A stretch of 64,000 nt of DNA from Cyclina sinensis (lineage: Eukaryota > Mollusca > Bivalvia > Venerida > Veneridae), in contig JAAONU010000013.1 in assembly GCA_012932295.1 (NCBI GenBank), positions 45,274,627-45,338,626 of the forward strand, given 5' to 3'. Below, piece after piece: positions 47,330 to 57,399 of the stretch. A program made the position numbers and the translations under genes. Each line of letters opens with the position of its first letter. Position 1 is the stretch's first letter. The notes beneath the pieces are model-generated. The model worked only from the letters and a program-made list of their open reading frames with translations. It made no database searches and was not told where the DNA came from.

Positions 47330-47638
47330 GTTATTTTAGGAAATATGCATCAAGGTTGCCATATTTTCAGTCCATTTAGCGGCATGCAATGCACAGCTAT
47401 GGCCCTGATTGCACTTCTGACATTTTTTAACCGTGAATATCTAAATCGACCCAAATTCTTGCCGCAAGAAGTTGATTCCATTTTGTTTCAAGGCTATCGA
47501 TTTTATGGTGATTTGAGTGGAAACCTGGACATGATTATGTATCTTAGTCATGTTGATTTGCCAAATACTGTGACATTTAACAACAGAAACTTTCGTCTTG
47601 CAATATATTCCATAATTTCTGTCCCACAAATATTGTGA
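47330..47638 (+). CDS. Fragment resembling a papain-fold (C76/OTU-like) cysteine peptidase domain
   Basis: The frame has ATG at 47345 and stop at 47638 (97 codons) and is open a little further upstream. It carries MHQGCHIFSPFSGMQCTAMA with a following LIALL and then EVDSILFQGYRFY. I recall a family in invertebrate and fish genomes with the pattern HQG-x-x-x-F-x-x-x-(S/A)G-x-QC-x-x-x-(A/S)L-x-AL, in which Cys of QC is the nucleophile. It is often found in large transposons such as PIF1-helicase Helitrons and resembles herpesvirus tegument peptidases. Only the N-terminal part is here; the Asp/His half is missing. It may be an exon or a truncated transposon fragment. The family match is from memory of the motif pattern and needs a profile search. 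Confidence 0.45.
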   Translation, partial: VILGNMHQGCHIFSPFSGMQCTAMALIALLTFFNREYLNRPKFLPQEVDSILFQGYRFYGDLSGNLDMIMYLSHVDLPNTVTFNNRNFRLAIYSIISVPQIL

Positions 47639-47639
47639 G

Positions 47640-48588
47640 ATTTTGTAATTTTTATTCTGAACTGTGCCAAATAATAGTTCTTGACGTTTTCCTCATACCT
47701 GTCTAAAAGTCAGTCTTCCCTTGAATTGATAAATAATGATTCACCATATCAACATTCCACGCAAATTCATTCTTGATATTTTAATGTACCATTATTTTTG
47801 TTGGCATGTATTACAAAAAACACCTGAATTTCGTCACTGACATTCGTCTTATATATTTCATTCCAGTGTGTGTTCTACTTTCAGTATTAATAGAAACCAT
47901 TTTTTTAAAATTTGACATTAAACAGACTTAGTACATTTTGACTACTGTTTTGTATGTTCCAAAGAAAATACATTTGATATTCTAATCTCTAGCAAACCAA
48001 CCAAAGTTCAGGATGAACAACTAGTGTGTTATTAAGTATTTCGTTTGCCCATTTATCTACCTACAAACCTGGCGAATCCAAATTAACCATTGAAAAGTTT
48101 ATAAGAATATATCTGATCATCAGATGTCTACTAGTTTATTGTCTCTTGATGCATTTCTTGCTTTTAAACATTCCTTTGGACGCCCTTTGATGCTTTGCAT
48201 CAGTGCTTTTCTTGTAGTATATTGATTGAAGAAACGAGAAAGAAAGCATAAAACATTTGCCTGTATATCCCTTTAAGCTTTTTTATCTATTTGTTTTATT
48301 TGTGAATATATAAGAAAAAATGAATGTTCAATCGTTATTAGGGGATGTAGGGTTTTAAGTCCTACATATCCCTCCAACATAACTGTATTTTTTGTTCTAG
48401 TATGATAAAATGGAGAATGGAGTAGCTGCTAGATATAGAGTTGAGGAAATCTGTACAATGAATTTCAACTGTTTTTAGATAATAGCTTTAACCTAGTGGT
48501 TTGATGTACCTTAAAGAAGCAAGTTTTCTAGGATCAGCACGTGCGATATCTGGCTGATTTCTGTTTAGTAACAAATGAGATGTTTTCT
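47640..48588. other. Intergenic AT-rich DNA
   Basis: No supported features were found. Confidence 0.5.
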
Positions 48589-48627
48589 TACATAAAATGA
48601 AGCTTTTTATTTAAAAAAAAGATTGAC
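48589..48627 (-). CDS. Possible terminal mini-exon of the heptad-repeat gene
   Basis: If the donor at 48698 is used, a good acceptor (aactttgctctacag) lies 71 bp downstream. It leads into 12 codons plus a stop in phase 0. The alternative is read-through of the donor, ending six codons later (VRKGKN) at 48678. Sequence alone does not decide. Confidence 0.3.
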
Positions 48628-48698
48628 TGTAGAGCAAAGTTATCAGAAATTCTTCAAATCTGTTAAGTCTAAAATGGTTAATTTTTCCCCTTTCTTAC

Positions 48699-49137
48699 CT
48701 TATATTCTTCTTCCATGCTGTCATCATTTTCAAAACAATCTCGAGATAAAAATTCAATTATGTCTGCTTCATCATTTTCGTTTCCTTTGTCAGCACTTTT
48801 GTCTCCTTTGTAATCGCTTTCGTTTCTTTTGTCAGCACTTTTGTCTCCCTTGAAATCACTTTCGGTTCCTTTGTCAGCACTTTTGTCTCCCTTGTCATCA
48901 CTTCCGTTTCCTTTGTCATCACTTTCGTTTCCTTTGTCATCACTTTCGTTTCCCTTGTCATCACTTTCGGTTCCTTTGTCAGCACTTTTGTCTCCCTTGT
49001 TATTACTTTCGCTCCCTTTGTCTTCACTTTCAACTCGTTTATCGTCACTTTTGTTTAGTTGATTTGTTTTTCTTCTGACGTTAGGTTCCGACCCAGCTTC
49101 ATGACTTCTTTTTTCAAATTTATGGGAAGCCTCATAA
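48699..49137 (-). CDS. Heptad-repeat exon of a membrane-anchored disordered protein
   Basis: Minus strand: acceptor cttctttgtcttctag|T (exon starts 49137) and donor AAG|gtaagaaag after codon 48699. The exon is 1 nt plus 146 codons, and the 1 nt completes an AGT codon with the AG left by exon 1. The protein has about 36 charged residues, then 13 tandem heptapeptides of pattern S-[DAN]-x-K-G-x-[EK] (SDDKGNE, SADKGTE, SDFKGDK and so on). It ends in an acidic tail (IIEFLSRDCFENDDSMEEEYK). A 21-bp tandem repeat underlies the heptads and is prone to expansion. The composition (Asp, Lys, Ser, Glu, Gly, almost no hydrophobics) implies disorder. No family is recognised. Secreted or surface, biomineral-related or immune roles are possible but unsupported. 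Confidence 0.7.
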
Positions 49138-49629
49138 CTAGAAGACAAAGAAGTTTGTCATTGTTTTCAATTGCTCCAGGTTTCATAAGTATTTGTAGTT
49201 GATATTTTACTAGATGAGGACAGCGATTTATTTTAAGGAAATTATGAACAGGACTTGCATAACATTTCCAAAAATGTTTTTATTAAAGATGTAAAATGGG
49301 TCTAAATGAACTTATTTTCTTCGTTAGTTGCTGACATGCATCGTCGTTAACACAAACACCACGATCAATACAATTTATTGAAGTACTTCAACATAAAAAA
49401 TATGTGATTAATGTTTTCAACAGAAAGAGTATTGAATACATCCATATATTTATATGTTATCAAAACGAAAAAACCTTATATACATTTAAGCAAATATAAT
49501 TTCAAATCATTCTTTTATAAATAAAAAGAATACTTTTGAGAGATGTTTGTTTTCCTCGAGTGAGTCAAATGAATAGACTATATTGCCAAATGGCATAATC
49601 ACAAGAATTGTAAGAATATGTTAATAATT

Positions 49630-50275
49630 ATTATACGCCCGTCGAAGACGGGACGTATTATGGGATCCCCCCTGGCGGGCGGACGGGCGGCGTCCTGATG
49701 TTTATCCAGAGCATAACTCCTACACTATCAAAGCTATTGACTTAAAACTTCATAGTTGGATGGATCGCATTAAGACAGAGTGCAGTGCTTAAGAACCATC
49801 ACTCTGCACTTCTTAATTTTGGAGTTATTCCCCTTTGTTTATTTTTTTCTTGTCCGGAGCATAACTCCTACATTATCAAAGCTATTGACTTGAAACTTGA
49901 TACGTAGATAGGTCTTATTAAGGCAAAGTGCAGTACCTAGGAACTGTAACTCTGTTCTTCATGTCTTTGGAGTTATGCACCTTTGTTTAATTTTCTTGTT
50001 CGGAGCATAACTCCTATGTTATCAAAGCTATTGACTTAAAACTTCACAGATAAATAGATCTCATTGAGACGGAGTACAGTTCACAAAAGCCGTCATTGTA
50101 CACTTTATGATTTTGGAGTAATTCCCCTTAGTTCAATTTTCGTACTTGATGTTTGTTTGTTCTACATTATCAAAGCTATTGACTTGAAACTTCATAGGTG
50201 GATAGATGTTATTGAAACAAATTGCTCTATTGACGGGCGTATTTTGCTCCGCCTTGCGGCGCTCTTGTTAACAAT
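49630..50275. repeat. Interspersed element with CGCCCGTC/GACGGGCG ends and internal tandem units
   Basis: Opens 'tatacgcccgtcgaagacggg' (about 49632) and closes 'gacgggcgtattttgctccgccttgcggcg' (about 50233-50262). Both ends form hairpins. Inside are three to four diverged units (about 150-175 bp) built on 'agcataactcctac.ttatcaaagctattgact.aaacttcata'. It has no coding capacity and lies within intron 1 of the heptad-repeat gene. It is a non-autonomous DNA element; the class is uncertain. Confidence 0.75.
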
Positions 50276-51494
50276 GAATATACCTGGAAACGAATACAAT
50301 TTTATTGGTCTCTGCAAAATCGAGTGAATTAAGAAAAATGTTTCAAACCATTTTGTCATTAACCAAATATTTACAATTAAGCGACTTGTGAGCATAGTGT
50401 AATTATCTGTTTACAGAAATTAACGTAGGAACACAATACACACAACAAATTATTTAACATAACGTAGCATTTAACATTACACTTTATTTAACTTCACATG
50501 ACAAAATATGTAACTCTAAGTCATTAACTGATATTATTTTATGAATAATATGACTTTTTTATCGACACTCAGTCCATTGTTCAAATACTTAGAAATATAC
50601 ATTTGTGAAGGATTCAAGTTACAAGTGTCAAGAGAACAATGAAACTGGCATTGAAATTGGCCACGAAGATCTAAAATTTAAATCATACTAAAGACCTTCG
50701 ATACAAAGCAGTTACTCTGTGTTTATTGATACTATTCTTTTGTATTCTATATAATGGTAAGCTACACGATTTAAAATGTAAATTCAATGGTTATTTAAAT
50801 ACCATTGTCAAATGAATGACATTTAACAGTCTATCGGTAATGTATCAGCAGCGAAGTACATGCAGTGAATTGTAAAAACTGCTAATACCTAATGTTTTTT
50901 TTTTTTTGTTTTTTTTTAATACTTTTATTCTCCCCGTCATAGGTGTGTGAGGGTCGGGGAACTATCCACACTCTACACCTTACAATTATTCATGATTCTT
51001 AAGTGTATTCATAACTATCCAACGTATATACAAACGGGGACTGTAATTATATATACATGTATAAGATTTCATATCCAGATCAAAAGATTCTACATATATT
51101 TATTTACATGTAACTTTTAGTTTACAAAAGTATCATTATTATTACATGTTTATTAATAAATGGATCTCTAAGGCCTAAAAGTATTAAAACACATCAAATT
51201 TTAATAGCATGTTGGACATATTGCTCTGTTTTCAGAATACAATAATAAGAATGTCAAAGGCTCATAATTCAAAATCTTTGGATATATGAAAATCTTTACA
51301 TAAATTGACTTCCTAATACCTATCGTTGGTCGCTACTTGTCGAGAGAATTCATAGTCTAATAAACGTAAAATAGTTTGATGTATATGTAACTACTGACTA
51401 GGACCATTGAGTTATTAACTAGTAACCTATTTTTATTAAAGTGAAAATTGCTAACAGTCCTTTACCTAAATTGAATGAAAAATCAAATGTTTAC

Positions 51495-51658
51495 CTGTCA
51501 AGATAACGTATTCCACTTTCAGGAGCCTTAGCCATTACGACTTCTTTTGACGGTCGTTTTGGATGTGTTTCCACGTTTGACCGATATAGGTTCGATAACA
51601 CAACTATAAAAAATACAGTTAATATTAAACACAAGAATGTTACGATTATTTCAACCAT
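51495..51658 (-). CDS. First coding exon of the heptad-repeat gene (transmembrane anchor)
   Basis: Minus strand: the ATG at 51658 opens 54 codons plus 2 nt, then the donor CAG|gtaaac (GT at 51494-51493). Residues 4-22 (IIVTFLCLILTVFFIVVLS) form one strong transmembrane segment or uncleaved signal anchor, followed by a basic stretch (THPKRPSK). The AG remainder joins the T that opens the exon at 49137, so the phases agree across a 2.36-kb intron. The positive-after rule suggests that the C-terminal heptad region faces the cytoplasm, but this is weak. An upstream in-frame GTG is not a plausible start. A possible 5' untranslated exon boundary (atctaatag) lies at about 51720. Confidence 0.7.
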
Positions 51659-51719
51659 CTTGAACGTGCAGGTCTGACACAAAATGTTCTTCCGCCATAA
51701 ACTCGATAACACTGCCTAT

Positions 51720-53450
51720 TAGATAAATAGATCTTCCGTTGATACCAAATAGTTCATTAAAAACCCAATTTGAATGAAATAATGAAAAACCTAAAGGCAA
51801 GATCAAATTTAAAATGATGTAATATTATGTTCACCTACAAACTTTTAAAGCGCAAACAAATTTACTCAAATAGCAACCGGAGTCGAAAATGAAAGTACCT
51901 GAATTCCACGAAATCAGAGCTATTTAAAGCACAAACGTACAATTACAGGTGTATGATAAGTGTGTTATTGTGAAGGGGAAACAACTATTATAGACCAGCA
52001 ACATTTATCAGCAAAGATTGCATAATAATGTAAAGGAACCTATCAATTACAAGTCTTGTACAACCATAACAACTATTATCAGTTGTGAGATAGCATGCTA
52101 TATGATTCTATGGAATTTGACGCTATTTGTACTATTAATTCAAATATTATTGGAAATGTCAATGTTTGTGCAGTTGGTGGCCCGGCGGCCTAGAGGCATA
52201 ACCGTGCGGCCTGATGGCCTTACTGTAACGGCCTGGCTTCTTAGAGGCCTGAAATTATATATTCTGTATTAGTATAAATGCAAATGTTAGGAAGTTATTA
52301 ATAATAAGAGGAATTTGGGGCAACTTTTCTGAGATTTTAAAAAGTAAGATTTCATTTAACTGAAACAAAGTTGCTAGTGTTTCAGATTACTCGACTAATT
52401 GTAACAAATAGCATCAACAAAAGGGGTTTGTTGTATTTTTGCAAATTTAGAGAGTTTTTCATTAGAAGAAGTATTTGCTATCTGTAGGCTGCTAGCTAAG
52501 TCCACGAACTTTATTAATATTACCATTCTGAAACAATTTTTCTGACACATGTCGATTTAATCCTAAACATATAGAAGAATCCAGACTGTGAATTTACTGC
52601 CGCTAATTCTCTCTCCCTCTCAATCGTCGGTACAAGTTGCCCACATGACCGAAGACCCCTGCAAAAATAAGTTAATTTCAGTTCGGGGAGATTGTACAAG
52701 ATGCAGCAAATCCAAAAATTAACTAAAACTGTGAACGTTACAACTTCTAATCGAAAGAACTCTACAAGTGGCCATTTGTAGAAACATACATCGCTTTGTT
52801 CATCCGTACGTAAGCAATCCATTATGCGGTATACTACTTTTACTGTTTTCTATCGACTAAAAAAGCTACAACCTATCTACACGAAGTCTAGATGTTGATG
52901 ACATACCTTTCGCTTGGGCCGACCCAAGAATCTTGCAGTTGTATGCTGTGTGATAATAAAATGTTCATATAAGTTGATATATTCAATTTGGTAGTGTGAT
53001 ACCTGAAGTCATGTTTTTGTTTATAACTGGAAAAAATTTAAAATTTGTTTTTATACCATTTTTACGCTAATCTATAAACTATAAACAGCGCTTTAAAGAA
53101 GAATGGACATCCTGAGACTGATACTGCTAGTCTTTTCATCATTGCTAGAAGAACAAGTGACTATTAATTAAGTAAACTTAGTGGCGGACAGTAACCGACC
53201 TAATCATTACAACATGCATCTACACTTTCGATTTCGTTCAGTGAGGATATCTTTTGCCAGAACTTTGTCATAAGTTATTCTATTGTGTCTAAAACGTCAA
53301 CATGAATTGCAAGATGTAACGCCAGTAACAGTGCCCAAGTTCGGCTGCTTTTTTGTACATGTGGTGACATACATCTTTTCCCACGGCCACGCCAGCCGGA
53401 GTCGATTTCCAATAATAAAAAGGATCAGTCTTTTTTATTCTATACATTTT
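51720..53450. other. Intergenic DNA; one weak minus-strand two-exon possibility
   Basis: Near 52520-52822 a minus-strand frame starts at an ATG (MDCLRTDEQSDVCFYK) and contains an internal acceptor-like tract (cttatttttgcag). No family match is seen, so it is not called as a gene. A short palindromic run of 'ggcc' words lies at 52190-52250. Confidence 0.35.
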
Positions 53451-54480
53451 GCTTTTAAATGAAACCATGGTCTCAACTTGATTCATCTGAACATTCAAAA
53501 CTTCATCTAATTGCTAGTGATTTAAGACTAGCATATTTTTGTTTTTCTGAAACCTGGCTCGATCAGACAGTTCCTGATTCAAAAAATTATTTCGAAAATT
53601 ATATCGGACGTCGAAATGATCGTAATCGACAAAGGAGCTGTAGTAGAGGCTACCTGGATAAACATTTTTCTGCCAGAAACTAAACTAGTTCTTTGTGGTG
53701 TGATATACCGGCCACCGAATCAATCAATTTTTTAAAGTGTTTAGAATTATTGTGTTCTTCATGTGATCACATTATTTTTTCGTGAATACATAATTCTTTT
53801 AAGTAAATACAGATGTACCTAGCTCCAGAAGATGTTTACTTTATGAAAATTTATTATCTTTTTGTGAATTATTCAATTTCACACAGTTAAAGATCCAACA
53901 AGAATTTCAAGTTCTTCATTTACTGTGATAGACCTGATATTTTTTATCAGATGGTGAAAGAATTTCAAACAGTGGAGTAGTTGACATTGCTATCAGTGAC
54001 AATTCTTTGATATATTGTACTCGAAAAATATATCGTTCTTATATTGGTAAGCATAACACTGAAAATTAGATATCAGAAAAAATATAACAGAGAATATGTT
54101 CAGCAATCTTAATTATCCACATATTTAAGTTCACTGATACTTAGTGATAGTAACAAGTCACATATTGGTGTTGATCATTTCATATCCTTAAACTGGTTAC
54201 CAGTATCACAAAGAGTTGATCAGATTACTCTAGGTCATGTACATAAAATCAAGTAAGGATTAGCCTCTCACTATATATGTAAACATTTCATTCCCCTTAC
54301 TTCGGTGCATGATCGCTGTACAAGGTCAAAAGTGACTGTTGTTTCTTCCCAAGTGTCAAATTCAAATTTTACTTTCAGTGATACTGGGCGCAACTCATTA
54401 CACAAGGTAGGCAGTTTTGGTAAAAGGTCCTTCGCTTATAATGCGATTGTTCGGTGGAACAGACTCCCCCAGCAGTATTA
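53450..54480 (+). pseudogene. LINE remnant: endonuclease joined to RT C-terminal tail, RT core missing
   Basis: The plus strand at 53459-53683 encodes an EEP N-terminus (KLHLIASDLRLAYFCFSETW, a GRRNDRNR segment), continuing in broken frames to about 54030 (PTRISSSS, then VVDIAISDNSLIYC). From 54165 the coding matches an RT C-terminal domain (LNWLPVSQRVDQ, HDRCTRSK, AIVRWNRLP). The catalytic RT core, normally more than 1 kb, is absent, so this is an internally deleted copy. It ends in a minisatellite-like tail at 54480-54600. Clade is CR1/L2-like but not resolved. Confidence 0.78.
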
Positions 54481-54602
54481 GTAGAACAAAACGTGAAGTT
54501 GGCAGTAGTTGTAAGAGCAGTAGCAGTAGGAAAACGTGAAGCTGGCAGTAGCAGTAGATAAAACGTGAAGTTGGCAGTAGCAGTACGAGCAGTAGAGGTA
54601 GG
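54480..54602. repeat. Minisatellite tail: (AAAACGTGAAGTTGGCAGTAGCAGTA)-like units
   Basis: Three to four units of 'aaaacgtgaag(t/c)tggcagtag' and 'agcagtag' follow directly after the LINE C-terminal domain, consistent with a LINE 3' tail or slippage product. Confidence 0.75.
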
Positions 54603-54939
54603 TAAATCTGAAAGTGTGCGAGAGTGTCTATTACAGTCGCAGACCGGTGCAATCAAACCGGGAGGGTCCCTAGATATCAAAACTAAATTTTTTGCGATTG
54701 GCACTAAAACGTCTGCACGAATGTCAGAAACAGACGCAAACCAATAAAATGGACTCTGGAGAGTCCTTCAACATGAAAATGATATTTTCGCAATGGTCAC
54801 CATAATTTCTGAAAGTCTGCAAGAGAGACAAAAATAGTCGCAGACCGGTTAAATCGACCCGGGAGGTTCCATAGACATGAAAGCTGGCATTTTCTCTATT
54901 GGCACCAGAATTCCTTAAAGTCTACGAGAGTTTCAGAAA
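54603..54939. repeat. Tandem repeat, about 102-bp period, three copies
   Basis: Units share 'ctgaaagt(g/c)tgc.agag', 'tcgcagaccgg', 'cgggagg.tcc' and 'tttt.gc.attggcac'. Unit boundaries lie near 54606, 54706, 54808 and 54909. The first and third units are closest to each other. The small open frame at 54565-54747 arises from the repeat. Confidence 0.7.
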
Positions 54940-56016
54940 CGATATAAATTATAACATGAAAACCCTTTCAACTCTATTTTATTCGATTTACTAGTCCACG
55001 ATTCAGTTAAATTTTTGACATCATTTTTAGTTAAAAGGTCAGTAAAGTTTTTGTCTGTTTTTTTTTTTTGCTAGAACTCAGCCGTTACAGTTCAATACTA
55101 AGCATTTAAGCCCATCCGCGTTTTTCTAGGCATCTGTAACTATTTTCCACTGACATAGAGTTTGTTGTAGAACACACAAGCTGTATTTTCGGCCTCTTTT
55201 TCTTGCTTCATTTTTCTGAAAAGTCTCTTCTTCCTTGCTGCAACTTCCGAGGGGAAACGGTTCCGTAATGTAATAATTCGTGTCTTTTAAATTGTGACTA
55301 GATTTACACACAACTTCCCTGTCGGGGGACATATTAAATCTACATTAAATTTCTCGAAAGTTAGTTTTTTTATGGTTTTTCAATTACGTCCTCTTTAATC
55401 TCACTACAAATTGCGCATTGATTAGGATTAAAGAGAAAATAAATATATAAAAAAAAAACAGAAAAAAACTAATCTTTCGAGAAATTTCATTGTGGAAAAA
55501 TTACGGCTTGCAAAAGATTTGGTGTCAAGCATTAAAATAGAAAGAGCGCATCGCATATAGTCGCTATACCAAGGGATCAAAAAGAGCCGCAAAATAGAAG
55601 TCGTTGTATCGTATGTAAATTTAATATGTCGGCCGACAGGGAATTTGTCTGTAAATCTATTATATCACAATTTAAAAGACACGAATTATTACATTACGGA
55701 ACAATTTCCCCCGGAAGTTGCAGCAAAGAGGAAGACACTTTTCAGAAAAATGAAGCAAGAAAAGGAGGCCGAAAATACAGCTTGTGTGTTCTACAACAAA
55801 CTCTATGTCAATGGAAAATAGTTACAGATGCCTACAAAAACGCGGATGGGCTTAAATGCTTAATATAGAACTGTAACGGCTGAGTTCTAGCAAAACAACA
55901 GACAAAATCTTTACTGACCTTTTAACTAAAAATGACGTCATAATCTTAACTGAATAGTGGACTAGTAAATCGAATAAAATAGAGTTGGAAGGGTTTTCAT
56001 GTTATAATTTATATCG
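54940..56016. repeat. Large inverted repeat: two 405-bp arms, 267-bp spacer
   Basis: Arms lie at 54940-55344 and 55612-56016, in opposite orientation. Each arm contains the same LINE ORF1 C-terminus and the start of the endonuclease ORF. They differ by scattered substitutions (for example cctgtcgggg against cctgtcggcc), so they are not a perfect fold-back. Inside the spacer, 55349-55373 has a second partial inverted match at about 55460-55492. Confidence 0.88.
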
Positions 56017-56572
56017 TTAATGCAGACATTGCAATGCTAAAAGAAATAGAAGTAGTATAGTTGTGTATCTTAGGAATAATGTTAAAGTTGGTATTTCAAT
56101 AATGAAAAATATACATGACACGATTATTTGGTTAAAACTGGATAAATATTTCTTTAATAATTCTTCTGACATTTATTAAGCTGCAGTTTATTTATGGGGA
56201 GATGCAAATTTGATAGATATAGATTTGATAAACTGTTTGCAAAGTGATATAGAACTTTTAAAGTCGAAAGGCACGGTGTTAATTTCCGGTGATTGTATTG
56301 CAAGGACATCATGCAAACATGACTATATATTATCTGATCAAATTATGCCCGACATCGACTCCGATGATTATTGTGTTGATACACCCTTGCCAATATGTTC
56401 AATTGACAACATAAGTAACTCATATGGTAATAAATTAATAGACATGTGCAAAGCCACAGACATTTGGGGTAAAGAAATAGTACTTGTTTCACAAATGCGA
56501 AGACATAAGGCACTCATATACCAAGTTTGGTGCATGTGTGAATACGTTTCAATAATTACTAAATTTCAGTAA
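55612..56572 (+). pseudogene. LINE fragment: ORF1 C-terminus followed by endonuclease N-terminus and core
   Basis: Plus strand, about 55690-55810: an ORF1-type C-terminus (LKDTNYYITEQFPPEV, FYNKLYVNGK) with the pattern common to L1-like/LINE ORF1 proteins ending '...DKLYVNG'. About 100 bp later the endonuclease ORF begins (NCNGLSSKT, DVIILTE). It continues to GDCIARTS and KLIDMCKAT in the frame at 56210-56572, where similarity stops near 56480. Stop codons interrupt it. It is the same family as 6297-6690 and 58047-58337. The ORF1-ORF2 order and spacing show that this family encodes an ORF1. Confidence 0.78.
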
Positions 56573-56574
56573 TA

Positions 56575-57333
56575 CATGTATGCCTAATAAATATAAAGAT
56601 ATAAATGTTTGTCATATGTAAACATTCAACACGAGTTGATATACATCGCGTATTTTTCTCGTTCAATGTATATCACATACAATACTGATGTCATGCGACG
56701 CAAAAATTTCATGTAACTCAAAATACCTGTTATCCTATTAGCCAACAAAATTCGTATCGAAACTCCAAAATTTCACAAAATTTCCTTCATTTACACAATC
56801 TTTTGACAGGTAGTCTGCTTGAAGAGAATTATAATCAAACAGAACATATTCTGTGAGAAAACTCTCAAGTGAAAATCATAAAAACGGTCACAAAATAAAA
56901 ATATTGTTTTTTTTTTTACAAAAAAGTTAATGTTTATTGGTGAACATTACTTTTGTTTTAGTTTTGAAATGTCAGTGCAAGGAAAAAAATCGATCTACAT
57001 AGTAATTGCCGCATGGGTTCTTCTAGTTCCAACATGTACCGCGCCGTGTATTAAGGAACTGGGCAAGTTAGGAACCAGCAGAGTACCTGTCGAAAGATTG
57101 TGTAAATGAAGGAAATTTTGTGAAATTTTGGAGTTTCGTGACGAATTTTGTTGGCAAACAAGGATAACAGGTATTTTGAGTTACATGAACGTTAAGATAA
57201 ATCATTTCTGCATCGCATGACATAGTATGGTATGTGATATACATTGAACGAGAAAAATACGCGACGTATATCAACTCGTGTTAAATGTTTACATATGACA
57301 AACATTTATATCTTTATATTTATAAGGCATATG
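56575..57333. repeat. Second inverted repeat: arms 56575-56817 and 57077-57333
   Basis: The left arm ('aatataaagatataaatg' through 'acacaatcttttgacagg') is matched in reverse complement by the right arm ('acctgtcgaaagattgtgt' through 'atatctttatatttataagg'). The 259-bp spacer contains a poly-T tract and a CCGCGCC word, but no coding frame. Arms differ by substitutions and small indels. The repeat lies between two oppositely oriented fragments of one LINE family. Confidence 0.85.
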
Positions 57334-57399
57334 ATTCCAGAAATTGCCTAATGTACTTCCTGTATCGCAATATTTCCATCTTATTCTGAGAAAACAGGG

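Noticed and set aside
48758..49062. Antisense and shifted repetitive frames (SLSFPLSSLSFPL, TKETKVMTKETKV)
   Set aside because: They are shadows of the 21-bp repeat exon. Only the SDDKGNE frame is flanked by a phase-matched acceptor and donor and joins the anchor exon.
52520..52822. Minus-strand frame starting MDCLRTDEQSDV, possibly two exons
   Set aside because: There is one acceptor-like tract but no convincing donor or homology, which is insufficient for a gene call.
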